A DNA stretch of 14,845 bases from contig DDBL01000049.1 of assembly GCA_002333425.1 (NCBI GenBank), positions 1 to 14,845 of the forward strand, given 5' to 3'. Under the pieces are notes generated by a model. The model worked only from the letters and a program-made list of their open reading frames with translations, ran no database searches and was not told the DNA's origin. This document shows positions 1 through 8,975 of the stretch, one piece after another (within the stretch, counting starts at the first letter, position 1; each line of letters opens with the position of its first letter). Both the position numbers and the translations under genes were made by a program. Source of the DNA: Leptospiraceae bacterium UBA2033. GTDB taxonomy: Bacteria; Spirochaetota; Leptospiria; Leptospirales; Leptospiraceae.

Positions 1-938
1 AGTGCATCGTATTTTTGAATCTGTGCATCTTCTAAGCTTTCTTTTTGGGATTTAAAATACGCAGAGGAATAAGTCATTGTGCTATCTAAAAATAATTTAT
101 AAAAATCATTTCCGAGATCATAGTGCTCTACAATATTTTTTTTACTTCCTGTAACTGTATTAGCTCGTTTTAAATGATAAAGTCGATTTACGAAGTTAAA
201 TAATCTTAGCCGCAACGTAGATTTTTTGGTTCCAGAGAGATTAGGGCTATCTTCTACATTTAAAATAAACCAGGATATTACCTCAGAAATATTTTCGGTT
301 TCCCAATCCCCGTCTAGATAACTTTCTGCAAATCCAATATCTCCAAAGTAAATACATTTTCTATAAAAATCATAGGTTTTTACATGGACATGGGCGCTGT
401 TAAATGCGTCATACTCCTTAGATGTATCCCCGTATAAAACAAAACTTCCATCTGGGTCTATTACTTTCAAACAACCTACTCTCATTTTAGAAAGAGAGTG
501 AACAAATAGTTTTTTGTAAATTTTTGTTTGTAGGCTTAGTGTCGCCTCCGATTTGCTTTCGATAACATTAAGAGCGCATACTGGAGTGTTAGCCTTATCG
601 TATAGAAAATAAAAACAAACTGGATTAAACGTATATCCTAGAATCCGAAGATGAGTCACTAAGACAACTTTTTCAACTTCCGAATTACAGCCATTATCCT
701 TTGCATAAGAAATGATTCCTGTTTTTAAGTCAGAATTTCCATATTCAAAATGATCGGATGGATAAAAGGAAAATAAATTCCATTTTTGATTTCCAAAAAA
801 AAAGTATTCTTTGTCTAGAATTTCTAACTCATCTAAATCAATACAAAAAGTATACAAACCATACGAAAATGCATGTTTCTTAGGCAAAAGACGATTATGC
901 ACTACTTTGCATTCGAACAGACTAGAATTTACACCCAT
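1..938 (-). CDS. DUF1365 N-terminal half fused to CFA synthase-type methyltransferase (partial, runs off left edge)
   Basis: Reading the minus strand from ATG at 938, the frame is open for 312 codons to the window edge, so the C-terminus is missing. Residues 1 to about 125 match the start of DUF1365 proteins: VVHNRLLPKKHAFSY, then CIDLDEL, then LRILGYTFNPVCFYF (about 97-111). After about residue 135 the protein becomes the N-terminal part of a cyclopropane-fatty-acyl-phospholipid synthase: MRVGCLKVIDPDGSF, GDIGFAESYLDGDW (W212), then EHYDLGNDFYKLFLD (H272) and TMTYSSAYF. CFA-type enzymes transfer a methyl group from S-adenosylmethionine to a double bond in a membrane phospholipid acyl chain. 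The SAM-binding loop and catalytic residues would lie beyond the edge. The DUF1365 half stops just where homologues normally continue with the conserved N-N-T-F-G segment. The start overlaps the upstream oxidoreductase gene by 10 bases, implying co-transcription and coupled translation. Both family calls are firm; the meaning of the fusion is inferred. Confidence 0.85.
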   Translation of the reverse strand, partial: MGVNSSLFECKVVHNRLLPKKHAFSYGLYTFCIDLDELEILDKEYFFFGNQKWNLFSFYPSDHFEYGNSDLKTGIISYAKDNGCNSEVEKVVLVTHLRILGYTFNPVCFYFLYDKANTPVCALNVIESKSEATLSLQTKIYKKLFVHSLSKMRVGCLKVIDPDGSFVLYGDTSKEYDAFNSAHVHVKTYDFYRKCIYFGDIGFAESYLDGDWETENISEVISWFILNVEDSPNLSGTKKSTLRLRLFNFVNRLYHLKRANTVTGSKKNIVEHYDLGNDFYKLFLDSTMTYSSAYFKSQKESLEDAQIQKYDA

Positions 939-2182
939 ATATCTCTACCAAGCAAAGTGCGTGCCAGATTCAAACCAGAGGTAAATGCATCTTCGTGAAA
1001 TCCGTATTTAAAATAACTTCCGCAAAAATAAATTTCCTTTCCTTGATTCAAAGTGGAAAGTTTTTCTTGCGCTTTCATTGCGTTTACACTAAAAATAGGA
1101 TGTTCGTAGTCGATTTTGCGGATGATTTTTTGTGGATTCACTTTGTTTGGGTCGTTAATGGATACAAAGTAATTTGTTTTATCCGAAATTCCTTGTAGCG
1201 AGTTCATCCAGTAGACAACTGACGACTCATTGTTATCCTCTACTCGATAATTCCAAGATGACCAAGCAAGTTTTTTACGAGGCATTATAGACTCATCTGT
1301 ATGGAGCGTTGCAATATTTTTTTGGTAACGAAAATTTTGGAGTAAATTTTTCTCATCTAAAGTAGGATTTTCCAAAAGCGAAAGTGCAGTATCGGCATGA
1401 CAGGCAAATACCAATTTGTCGTAGTATTCAAAACTTCCGTCCTGTAAAATTAATTTGACCCTTCCCTCTTCTCGAAAAACTTTTTTGGCTCCATTTTTTA
1501 ATTGGAATTTATCCTTAAATGGCTCTATAATTTTTTTTACGTAGGACCTTGCCCCATTTACAACTGTCTTCCACTGGTGTTGGGTATTGAGTCCCAAAAA
1601 ACCGTGATTGTGAAAAAAACGAACAAGGCTAACGGCGGGAAACTCCAACATCTCCCTTTCCTCTGTTGACCAAACAGCAGAGCTCATGGGAATAATGTAA
1701 CGATAGAGAATATCAGTTCCCATTTTTTTTTCGAGGATGTATTGTTTTAAAGTGTAATTTTGGTATTTGGGATCATCTAGAATCGCAGGTGATTCTGTAT
1801 TGAACCGATTGATTTGATACAGTAACTTGAGATAGGGAATATTAAAAATATTACTTCGCTGCGCAAAAAGACCATTTACCCCCGATCCACAAAATTCCAA
1901 ACGACTTGGTAAATGTTGCACACTAAATGACATCGAAGAATTTTTAGTTTCAACTGATAATTCTTTAAAAAGTCGAGTTAAATTGGGGTAAGTCACTTCA
2001 TTGAACACAATAAATCCGGTATCTATCGGAAGGAGTTTTTTGCCCTCCGCCACATCTACTGTATTCGTATGACCGCCAATATAATGATTGGTATCGTAGT
2101 ACGTAATATCGTGTTCTTGGTGGATAAAATGTCCTAAACCGAGACCAGCTACACCAGTTCCTAAAATTGCTATTTTTGCCAA
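929..2182 (-). CDS. COG2907-type FAD/NAD(P)-binding oxidoreductase (amine-oxidase-like)
   Basis: This 417-residue flavoprotein opens with a dinucleotide-binding motif, GTGVAGLGLG (residues 8-17), then an acidic residue D30 at the end of the second strand and GGHTNTVDV (36-44), typical of the amine-oxidase/phytoene-desaturase superfamily. The C-terminus has the FAD-closing segment FCGSYFKYGFHEDAFTSGL. No signal peptide is seen. COG2907 proteins are usually encoded beside DUF1365 and CFA synthase genes, and in plants a similar oxidase-like domain is fused to CFA synthase. They are thought to act in oxidising or desaturating acyl chains, but the exact reaction here is unknown. The start is TTG at 2182, with AGAGGA at 2187-2192 (minus strand) as ribosome binding site. 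The first internal Met lies near residue 84, well past the FAD motif, so TTG is required. It is the first gene of a minus-strand operon with the DUF1365-CFA fusion. Confidence 0.88.
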   Translation of the reverse strand: MAKIAILGTGVAGLGLGHFIHQEHDITYYDTNHYIGGHTNTVDVAEGKKLLPIDTGFIVFNEVTYPNLTRLFKELSVETKNSSMSFSVQHLPSRLEFCGSGVNGLFAQRSNIFNIPYLKLLYQINRFNTESPAILDDPKYQNYTLKQYILEKKMGTDILYRYIIPMSSAVWSTEEREMLEFPAVSLVRFFHNHGFLGLNTQHQWKTVVNGARSYVKKIIEPFKDKFQLKNGAKKVFREEGRVKLILQDGSFEYYDKLVFACHADTALSLLENPTLDEKNLLQNFRYQKNIATLHTDESIMPRKKLAWSSWNYRVEDNNESSVVYWMNSLQGISDKTNYFVSINDPNKVNPQKIIRKIDYEHPIFSVNAMKAQEKLSTLNQGKEIYFCGSYFKYGFHEDAFTSGLNLARTLLGRDIWV

Positions 2183-2186
2183 CAGA

Positions 2187-2192
2187 TCCTCT
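2187..2192 (-). promoter_or_regulatory. Ribosome binding site for the TTG start of the COG2907 gene
   Basis: AGAGGA on the minus strand lies four bases upstream of TTG (2180-2182). No in-frame ATG exists before or near the FAD motif, so this site decides the start. Confidence 0.6.
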
Positions 2193-2303
2193 TTTTATCT
2201 TTAGACTATTGTTAAATATCGTATTATCATACAACGAATTTTTTTCATAAAAAACATTTGAGTTAAATAGAAAGAAAAGAATTCTAGGTAAGGCTTATTT
2301 GGC

Positions 2304-2309
2304 AGGGGA
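2304..2309 (+). promoter_or_regulatory. Ribosome binding site for the TTG start of recB
   Basis: AGGGGA sits five bases before TTG 2315. The next in-frame ATG would be residue 33, after the Walker A motif, so the TTG start with this site is the only reasonable choice. Confidence 0.65.
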
Positions 2310-2314
2310 AAAAT

Positions 2315-5300
2315 TTGAGCGATTGTAAATATAATTTCGAGAAATATAGACATAACCATGTTGTCATAGAAGCATCTGCCGGAACTGGAAAAACATACAC
2401 AATTGAAAATATGATTCCTCAGTTTATTGAGGGCGGAGTTTCCATTGATAAAATTGCAATTCTTACTTTCACCGAAAAAGCAGCAGCCGAATTACAAGAC
2501 AGAATTAGAAGAGCGTTATTTCGGCAAATTGATGACCCAAATCTAACACAGGAATCCAAAAAAAATATAGAAGAAACGATAGATATTTTGCCTAACGCTA
2601 ATATTGGAACGATTCATCACTTCTGTAGATCACTTATCAAAAAACATTCTTTAAAACTCGGTTTGTCTGCTAAATTTTCAGAAATAAAAAAAACAAACGA
2701 AGAATTAGAAATCTATTTCAAAAAATTTTGGGGCAGAATTGAAAAAGATGATCCCGAAGATTTAATTGAACTTTTGCAGATATTAGAGTTTTCCCGTTTC
2801 CGAAAAATCCTAATTCAATTAACAGAAAAGTCAGGTGGAAAAAAAATAAAACTTCTAGAAGAAGAAAATGCAAGTTCTAGTGAAATAGATTTTTTTAAAT
2901 TAAAATCCATTCTGGATAATATTGATTTGTCCCTGGATAAACCTGCTTACATTACAAAATTAAGAAATTTTCGAGAACAGAAATTTACACATACTTTAGA
3001 TAAACTTTCTGGTATTAAAAATACTTTTTTAACTGGCAGTTCAGAGCCAAATCAAAATATCAAAAAATTCATTACTACATCAAATTCTATTTCTGAAGAA
3101 GAATATAATTCACTTTTAAAAAGACTAGTTTTGCAAATGGAGAAAGAAACTTCTGTTCAAATTCTAAATCCTATTTTTAAATATGCAAATTTACTAATTG
3201 AAGAATATGAAAAATTTTTAATTTTAGAAGATAAAATTTCTCTAGATGGATTGATTCTAAAAGCTAGAGAACTTATAAATGACAAAACTCTAAAAAAACA
3301 AATTCAAAAGGATATTCAATATGTAATTTTAGATGAATGCCAAGATACAAACCCGATCCAAATTGACCTTGTAACAAGCCTCGTTGAAGGTTTAAATAAA
3401 GGAATTATTTTTGTAGGTGATCCAAAACAATCTATTTATCGCTTTAGAAATGCTGACTTAATTTCTTATTCTACAGCAGTAAATAGTCTTACAAATAAGG
3501 AAGAACTCCGATTGGATACATCGTTTAGAAGTTCTAAAAAACTGATGGATGTGTTTAATTTTATTTTTCCTAGGTTTAGTAGTTTGCCATCATACCAAAG
3601 TGTTAAGGCAAATAGAACGTTAGATGACATAGCAGAAAAAACTTCGCCCCCACTACTTCTACTTGGTCTAGACCAAAATAATGCCCCCAAAACAAAGGAT
3701 GATTTGGATAATTCATTTAATGCAAATAGTTTACGAAAAAGTACGATAGACGATATAGCAAACCTCATTCAAGTAATAACAAATAATAAAGAATATTTAA
3801 TAGAAGATAAAAATTTAAAAGGGACATCCTATCGAGAAATTAAATATTCAGATATAGCTATTCTTTCCAATTCCAATTCTAGTTTAAACAATCTTCTATG
3901 CGAATTTTCCAAAAAGTCGATTTCTGCCAATATTTACAAGAGTCAAACATTCTATAGCCACAAAATAGTTCAGGCTATTTCTCATTTGCTCCATGTAGTC
4001 GAAAATCCAAACGATTCATCTTCGCTTTACAAGGCACTGGTATCTGACTTATTTTTGATTCCTGAAAGTCTACTTTATCAATTATCACAAGCAGGCGAAC
4101 TTTCTTATTTAACTGATTCTAGCATTCCTGAAATCAATATCATCTATAAGTCTCTTCTAAAAGCTCACCAAAATCGGTATCTAAAAGACATCGCGTATAC
4201 GTTACAAGAAATACTAAAAGAGAATAGAATTTTAGAAGTTATCTCACTTGGCTTTGACGGCAAACGAAACTTAGCCAACATATATCATTTGTCTGAAATT
4301 TTAAACAATACACAAATGTCGGAAAATTTAAGTTTTGGAGAAGTTGTTCGTAAACTAAAAAAAGACGTAGAAAATTCAGTTGAGCAGGAAATTCGTTTAG
4401 ACAATGATAAAAAAGATGACTCGTTTAATTCTGTTCAGTTAATGACAATCCACGCATCTAAAGGTTTGGAATTTCCAGTTTGTATTTTATTCGATTTGGC
4501 TGCGTCACCCAAAGCTGATGATACGAATTTGTTTATCAAGGATAGTTTTTTGCGAGAAGAATATTTAAATATTGAATTAAAAGTAAAAATTTCCAGCAGT
4601 GCAGAAGTGAAAACTAATGGGTTTCAAGATGAATACAATAAAAATTCAGAAGAGCTTCTAAAAGAAAAAGAGCGCCTCCTCTATGTCGGATTCACAAGAG
4701 CTAAGGATTATCTTGTTTTGCCGCTACTTAGTTTTGAAAAAGTAAACAAAACATCTTTACGAGGTGTGATTTATGAAGTTTTCCAACCAGAAAATATTTC
4801 CTTTTTAATAAAAGAAAAATTAGCAGTGAATTTTACAGCAAAACCAATTAGTAAACTAAACACAATTGAATCTGAAATAACACAAATAGTTCCAGAGACA
4901 TTCGAGAAAATAAAAATTACTTCGATAACTAAAAGCGATTTAATAACTAAAGCTGGAATCAAAATTCAATCTTATTCTTCTATCGCTAAATATAAAGAGT
5001 CAGAAGAAGAGTCCGCTAAAGAAAAAGTAGTAATTGAAAAAACAGCTCGATCAGAAAACGACGATACATCCCCCATCACGGTCAGCTCAGAAAAAAGAGG
5101 AACTACCTTTGGACTTCTTTGTCATAAAGTAATGGAAAACTTTAATTTAAAATTACTAAATGATGAACAAAAAGTAGAAAAAGAAGTCATTCAATTGGTA
5201 AATGAGTATTATCCAAAAACAGGTTTGAATGAAATAGCTGAGTATACTAGTAAGGATGCAATTTCTTTTTGTGTGGCTACTCTAAATAAATCGTATGTTA

Positions 5301-5743
5301 TGAATGAGGCAAAGACTGAATTTGCGAAGATCAAAGACTGGAAATACTTAACCAGAGAAAAATCATTTTTCTACAAATTAAAATCAAAGAAAATGGATTA
5401 TTTAATTGGAATTGGGGATGGAATGTTTTATTGGAATGAAAAATATTATATAGTAGATTGGAAAACAAATCTGATTAAAATACCGGAAGGGCAAACAGTA
5501 AACGAAGTATTAGAACAAAAAGTCAAAGAATCTTATCATTACCAATACATGATTTATAGCATGAACTTAATAGATAGTATCACTCAAAACGAAAGCGATA
5601 AAAAAGAAGTTTGGGAAAAAAAGTTTGGCGGAATGCTTTTTATTTTTATGAGAATTAAAGAGGATAACCAAGGTTCACTTCTTATAAAACCTACTTATGA
5701 AGAGATTGTAAATTTCAAATCCAACTTGGAGGTTTTACAATGA
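2315..5743 (+). CDS. recB: Exodeoxyribonuclease V beta subunit RecB (UvrD-type helicase and nuclease)
   Basis: RecB is the 3'-5' helicase and sole nuclease of RecBCD, which resects DNA double-strand ends and loads RecA for repair. All superfamily 1 helicase motifs are visible in the 1142 residues: Walker A ASAGTGKT (20-27), LTFTEKAAAELQDR, TIHHFC, Walker B LDECQDTNP (D340, E341), GDPKQSIYRFR (from G368), LDTSFRSS, MTIHASKGLEFP (710-721) and LLYVGFTRAKD (R795). The C-terminal nuclease domain keeps its catalytic set: H937 in LLCHKVME, D1035 in GIGDGMF, D1048 and K1050 in VDWKTN, then Q1077 and Y1081 of the QxxxY motif. Walker B has C342 where DEFQDT is usual, a minor change. Length is close to the roughly 1180 residues of E. 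coli RecB. The stop overlaps the recD start (ATGA), so translation is coupled. Long spacers within the helicase domain make an AddA alternative conceivable, but the following RecD-type gene favours RecB. Confidence 0.93.
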   Translation: MSDCKYNFEKYRHNHVVIEASAGTGKTYTIENMIPQFIEGGVSIDKIAILTFTEKAAAELQDRIRRALFRQIDDPNLTQESKKNIEETIDILPNANIGTIHHFCRSLIKKHSLKLGLSAKFSEIKKTNEELEIYFKKFWGRIEKDDPEDLIELLQILEFSRFRKILIQLTEKSGGKKIKLLEEENASSSEIDFFKLKSILDNIDLSLDKPAYITKLRNFREQKFTHTLDKLSGIKNTFLTGSSEPNQNIKKFITTSNSISEEEYNSLLKRLVLQMEKETSVQILNPIFKYANLLIEEYEKFLILEDKISLDGLILKARELINDKTLKKQIQKDIQYVILDECQDTNPIQIDLVTSLVEGLNKGIIFVGDPKQSIYRFRNADLISYSTAVNSLTNKEELRLDTSFRSSKKLMDVFNFIFPRFSSLPSYQSVKANRTLDDIAEKTSPPLLLLGLDQNNAPKTKDDLDNSFNANSLRKSTIDDIANLIQVITNNKEYLIEDKNLKGTSYREIKYSDIAILSNSNSSLNNLLCEFSKKSISANIYKSQTFYSHKIVQAISHLLHVVENPNDSSSLYKALVSDLFLIPESLLYQLSQAGELSYLTDSSIPEINIIYKSLLKAHQNRYLKDIAYTLQEILKENRILEVISLGFDGKRNLANIYHLSEILNNTQMSENLSFGEVVRKLKKDVENSVEQEIRLDNDKKDDSFNSVQLMTIHASKGLEFPVCILFDLAASPKADDTNLFIKDSFLREEYLNIELKVKISSSAEVKTNGFQDEYNKNSEELLKEKERLLYVGFTRAKDYLVLPLLSFEKVNKTSLRGVIYEVFQPENISFLIKEKLAVNFTAKPISKLNTIESEITQIVPETFEKIKITSITKSDLITKAGIKIQSYSSIAKYKESEEESAKEKVVIEKTARSENDDTSPITVSSEKRGTTFGLLCHKVMENFNLKLLNDEQKVEKEVIQLVNEYYPKTGLNEIAEYTSKDAISFCVATLNKSYVMNEAKTEFAKIKDWKYLTREKSFFYKLKSKKMDYLIGIGDGMFYWNEKYYIVDWKTNLIKIPEGQTVNEVLEQKVKESYHYQYMIYSMNLIDSITQNESDKKEVWEKKFGGMLFIFMRIKEDNQGSLLIKPTYEEIVNFKSNLEVLQ
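5728..5732 (+). promoter_or_regulatory. Ribosome binding site for recD inside the end of recB
   Basis: GGAGG lies seven bases before ATG 5740, within the last codons of recB, fixing the overlapping start. Confidence 0.7.
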
Positions 5744-7461
5744 ACTCTGCGATTTTGCCAGGTGTGATTAGAAGATTAGGAAGAGCTAGGATCAAGTTTG
5801 ATTCAATTTATAAGAATAAAAAAATTGGTTTAGAAAATACTAAAAAATTTTTATTCTTGGAAAAATTAAATTTGAAAGATAAGGGATTTTCCAGAACAGC
5901 ATTATTTAAAACTTTAAAGTTTTTTACTGAGTCCGAACCAGAAGAAGTGATGTTTTGGACTGTTTTAAAGTTAATCAATGCAGAAGAGGCAGGTGGGATT
6001 TGTGTTTCTAAAGAAAGTCTAAAAGAATTTATACTTCACAAAAACCCTATGCTTGAACCAGAAAAATCCTGGATACAGTATTTTGAAAATAAAAACGCAA
6101 AATCTATATTATGCGAAGAAGCAGGTTGGATTTATTTGAGTCATCTTCATCATACAGAAATTGTCGTTTGTGAAATTTTAAAAACTTTTTTTAACACCAC
6201 CTTTGATGAAAAATTTAAAGTTTATAAAGACAAAAAACTTTCAGAAGAACAAATTTCTATCATAAACTCCATTTTCCAAAATTCCATTTCCTTTTTATCC
6301 GGTGGACCAGGAACAGGGAAAACAACGATTATCCAAGCAATTCTAAAATCTGGAATCGAAAATGGAATCAAACCTAGCGATATAGCAATATTAGCCCCGA
6401 CAGGAAAAGCCGCAAAGAGGTTACATGAGAGTTGTCGTTCTCTTTTAGAAAATGTTGATGATTTACAAACTCCCAGTACTGTTCATAGATTTTTAGGATA
6501 CAATCCTTCGACGGGGAAGTTCAAATTCAATTCGGAAAATCCGATCACAAAAAAACTAGTGATAGTAGATGAATCTTCTATGGTGGATATTTTTATTCTA
6601 AAAGCTATTCTAGAGGCATATCCCAATTCAGCGAAGGATAGACGTTTGATTTTTGTAGGTGATCCCGATCAACTTCTTTCAGTAAACTCAGGCTCTGTGT
6701 TCTCTGACTTTGTGCAGTTAAATAAAAATACTTTTAAACTGACTAAATCATTTCGACAAACAAATGAAGGAGAAGAAATTAAATCTATTGCTACAAAAAT
6801 CCAAAACTTGTACAAAGAGGATAATTTTGATTTGCTCATTCAAAGTTTTCAAATCCAAAAAGAACTCACGGAAATTTCTAACGGAGTTCGTTTTATTGAG
6901 TCACTGAAAGAGGACGATTCTAATCGATTCGCTTTAGAATGGTATAAAATAATATTTTCACTTGATTCATTTGGGCAAATTCTTACTCCGTATAACGATA
7001 CTAAAACTGGAGTTAAAAATCTAAATGCCTTAATCCAAAAACAGCAACAATCAAATGTATTGACTAATACTCATTTGCCGGTAATTGTAAACAGCAATCT
7101 CTATGATTTAGAATTATTCAATGGAGAAACTGGATACTTAGTCGAATCAAACGATGGTTATAAATTTATTCATTCTGAAAAAGATGAAATTTTAATCTCA
7201 AAAGCGTATTTGCAGTACTTTGATCCTGCCTATGCAATCACAGTTCATAAAAGCCAAGGATCGGAATACGACAATGTTTGCCTCCTACTTCCTGAATTAG
7301 AAAATCCTGACTCGATATTAAATATACGGATTTTATATACTGCGATCACTCGTGCAAAAAAATCTATTACTATAATTGGTTCATTTGAATTATTCAAAAA
7401 AGCACTGCAAAATAAAGGGGAAGAAAGACATTCTAGAATTATCGAAAGGCTTAGTAAATGA
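5740..7461 (+). CDS. recD: Exodeoxyribonuclease V alpha subunit RecD (5'-3' helicase)
   Basis: RecD is the fast 5'-3' helicase of RecBCD and controls its nuclease and RecA-loading behaviour. The protein is 573 residues, near the 608 of E. coli RecD. After an N-terminal domain of about 165 residues come Walker A GGPGTGKTT (188-196), LAPTGKAAKRL, TVHRFLG, Walker B VDESSMVD (D277, E278), GDPDQLLSVNSGSVF (from G307), a TKSFRQ motif, then ITVHKSQGSEYD (H503-Q506) and YTAITRAKK (R538). These are the RecD-type superfamily 1B motifs in order. The N-terminal domain is the region that contacts RecC in the E. coli complex. A RecD2-type protein would have a much longer N-terminal region, so classical RecD fits better. 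The start overlaps the recB stop by four bases and has a strong GGAGG seven bases upstream. Confidence 0.93.
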   Translation: MNSAILPGVIRRLGRARIKFDSIYKNKKIGLENTKKFLFLEKLNLKDKGFSRTALFKTLKFFTESEPEEVMFWTVLKLINAEEAGGICVSKESLKEFILHKNPMLEPEKSWIQYFENKNAKSILCEEAGWIYLSHLHHTEIVVCEILKTFFNTTFDEKFKVYKDKKLSEEQISIINSIFQNSISFLSGGPGTGKTTIIQAILKSGIENGIKPSDIAILAPTGKAAKRLHESCRSLLENVDDLQTPSTVHRFLGYNPSTGKFKFNSENPITKKLVIVDESSMVDIFILKAILEAYPNSAKDRRLIFVGDPDQLLSVNSGSVFSDFVQLNKNTFKLTKSFRQTNEGEEIKSIATKIQNLYKEDNFDLLIQSFQIQKELTEISNGVRFIESLKEDDSNRFALEWYKIIFSLDSFGQILTPYNDTKTGVKNLNALIQKQQQSNVLTNTHLPVIVNSNLYDLELFNGETGYLVESNDGYKFIHSEKDEILISKAYLQYFDPAYAITVHKSQGSEYDNVCLLLPELENPDSILNIRILYTAITRAKKSITIIGSFELFKKALQNKGEERHSRIIERLSK

Positions 7462-7469
7462 AAGAATGT

Positions 7470-7498
7470 GAACTACTAATTTCTAGTTGCTCTATAAT
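7470..7498 (+). promoter_or_regulatory. Candidate promoter for the dehydrogenase and two-component genes
   Basis: TATAAT at 7493-7498 is a perfect -10 box inside the 63-base gap after recD. The -35 position (around 7470) reads only weakly, GAACTA or TGAACT. A start near 7505 would leave a leader of about 20 bases. This suggests the downstream genes can be transcribed apart from recBD. Confidence 0.4.
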
Positions 7499-7524
7499 GT
7501 TGAAAATAAAAAATACAAGTTGTT

Positions 7525-8973
7525 ATGCACTATAAACTCTGGATTAATGGAACTTGGAAAAATACTTTAGAATCAAAAATTATCACCTCACCCTATTCTG
7601 GAAAAACGGTTGCTATCTGTGACCAAGCAGGAGAATCAGAAATCGAAGAAACAATCCAATCTGCAGTAAATGCGTTTTCAAATTTCAAAAAAACATCTCG
7701 CTTCGCACGTTCTGTTTTACTTAGAAAAATGGGCGATGGAATTGAACAGCGCAGAGAAGAATTTTTAAATTCTATTGTAGAAGAAGCAGGAAAACCAATA
7801 TCATTAGCTAATATAGAAGTTAACCGGGCTGTGACTTCTTTTTACCTTGCAAGTGAGGAAACAAAACGTTATGCGGGAGACTATATTCCTATGGATGGGG
7901 ATAATACTGGTATATCGTTTGATCCATTGGTAAGTTTTTTTGTTCCTCGTGGGGTTGTTCTTGGAATTAGTCCTTTTAACTTTCCTTTGAATTTAGTAGT
8001 TCATAAAGTTGCCCCTGCTCTTGCAGTTGGTGCTTGTATTATTTTAAAACCTTCACCGGAAGCTCCAGGAGCTGCTTGTTTATTAGCGGAAGTTTTTTTA
8101 GAGGCAGCACAATTTGTTTCTGAGACTATTCAAGATATTCCGCTTAGTTCTTTTCAAGTTCTACATTGTTCTAACGAACTCACTTCTGCGATGGTGGAAG
8201 ATAAGCGGCTATCCATTCTTAGCTTTACAGGTAGTGATCGTGTAGGTTGGAAATTACAAACTATCGCACAAGGAAAAAAAGTCTCTCTTGAACTAGGTGG
8301 AAACGCGGCTGTAATTGTTCATAAGGATGCCGATATTAAAAGAGCCGTTAGCCGCTCTGTATTTGGTGCATTTTCTTATGCGGGTCAGGTTTGTATTTCT
8401 GTTCAAAGAATTTTTATTCAACGAGAGATTTATTCTGAATTTAAAAAAGCATTTCTGCAAGAGACTGAACAAGTTGTAACAGGTGATCCATTTGACAAAG
8501 AAACTTTAGTTGGACCTTTGATTCATCGAAGTGCGAGAGATCGAATTCTAAATTGGGTAAAAGAAGCAACCGAATTAGGTGCTGTGGTTTTAAATACAGT
8601 CAATGCAGTTGAAAATATTTTGTATCCGATAGTATTAGAATCTGTTCCTAAACAAACAAAACTTTGTTCGGAAGAAGTTTTTGGACCTGTTGTGATTTTA
8701 GATTTCTATGATGATTTTTTAGATGCGATTCAAAAAGTAAACGAGTCAAGGTATGGTCTTCAAGTAGGAGTTTTTACGGATAGTGATAAAATTATGCGAC
8801 AGGCGACAGAAGATTTAGATGTTGGTGCGATTTTATTTAACGAAATACCTAGTTTTCGAGCTGATAATATGCCCTATGGTGGAGTAAAAGATTCTGGTCT
8901 TGGTCGAGAAGGAATTCGCTTTGCTATGGAAGAATTTAGTGAGCGCAAAACAATTATTAAATGGAGAAATTAA
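7525..8973 (+). CDS. NAD(P)-dependent aldehyde dehydrogenase
   Basis: This soluble enzyme of 482 residues oxidises an aldehyde to the acid using NAD(P). Family signatures are clear: ISPFNFPLNLVVHK with N152, coenzyme lysine K175 in ILKPSPEAPG, FTGSDRVG for the nucleotide loop, general base E256 in SLELGGNAAV, catalytic C290 in FSYAGQVCISVQR, EEVFGPVV, and the end motif YGGVKDSGLGREG. The pattern around C290 and E256 resembles the y4uC/lactaldehyde and non-phosphorylating glyceraldehyde-3-phosphate dehydrogenase branch rather than classical betaine-aldehyde or succinate-semialdehyde enzymes. The true substrate cannot be told from sequence. The ATG has no good Shine-Dalgarno sequence; the nearby ATG at 7497 is out of frame. 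The stop lies two bases before the preferred start of the response regulator gene, so the two are probably co-transcribed. Confidence 0.9.
   Translation: MHYKLWINGTWKNTLESKIITSPYSGKTVAICDQAGESEIEETIQSAVNAFSNFKKTSRFARSVLLRKMGDGIEQRREEFLNSIVEEAGKPISLANIEVNRAVTSFYLASEETKRYAGDYIPMDGDNTGISFDPLVSFFVPRGVVLGISPFNFPLNLVVHKVAPALAVGACIILKPSPEAPGAACLLAEVFLEAAQFVSETIQDIPLSSFQVLHCSNELTSAMVEDKRLSILSFTGSDRVGWKLQTIAQGKKVSLELGGNAAVIVHKDADIKRAVSRSVFGAFSYAGQVCISVQRIFIQREIYSEFKKAFLQETEQVVTGDPFDKETLVGPLIHRSARDRILNWVKEATELGAVVLNTVNAVENILYPIVLESVPKQTKLCSEEVFGPVVILDFYDDFLDAIQKVNESRYGLQVGVFTDSDKIMRQATEDLDVGAILFNEIPSFRADNMPYGGVKDSGLGREGIRFAMEEFSERKTIIKWRN
8963..8966 (+). promoter_or_regulatory. Ribosome binding site deciding the response regulator start
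   Basis: GGAG lies nine bases before ATG 8976. The alternative in-frame ATG at 8961 has no such site in front, so 8976 is preferred. The site is inside the end of the dehydrogenase gene. Confidence 0.55.
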
Positions 8974-8975
8974 AT

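Larger units (their letters stand above)
2183..2314. promoter_or_regulatory. Divergent intergenic region between the lipid operon and recBD
   Basis: These 132 bases separate two divergent genes that both begin with TTG, so they should hold promoters for both directions. The minus strand has TGATAATAC, resembling an extended -10 box (about 2221-2229), with only a poor TTTATG at -35 spacing. The plus strand shows no clear -35/-10 pair. A T-tract followed by an A-tract (about 2240-2256) suggests bent DNA. Promoter positions are tentative. Confidence 0.35.

Noticed and set aside
995..1198. Open frame on the plus strand opposite the oxidoreductase gene
   Set aside because: It is antisense to a gene with clear family motifs and shows no recognisable protein features or ribosome binding site.
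7470..7490. Small inverted repeat AACTA/TAGTT after recD as a terminator
   Set aside because: The stem is only five A/T-rich base pairs and no T-run follows, so it cannot be called a terminator.
8961..8975. ATG 8961 as start of the response regulator
   Set aside because: There is no Shine-Dalgarno sequence before it. ATG 8976 has GGAG nine bases upstream, and the receiver domain is complete from there.
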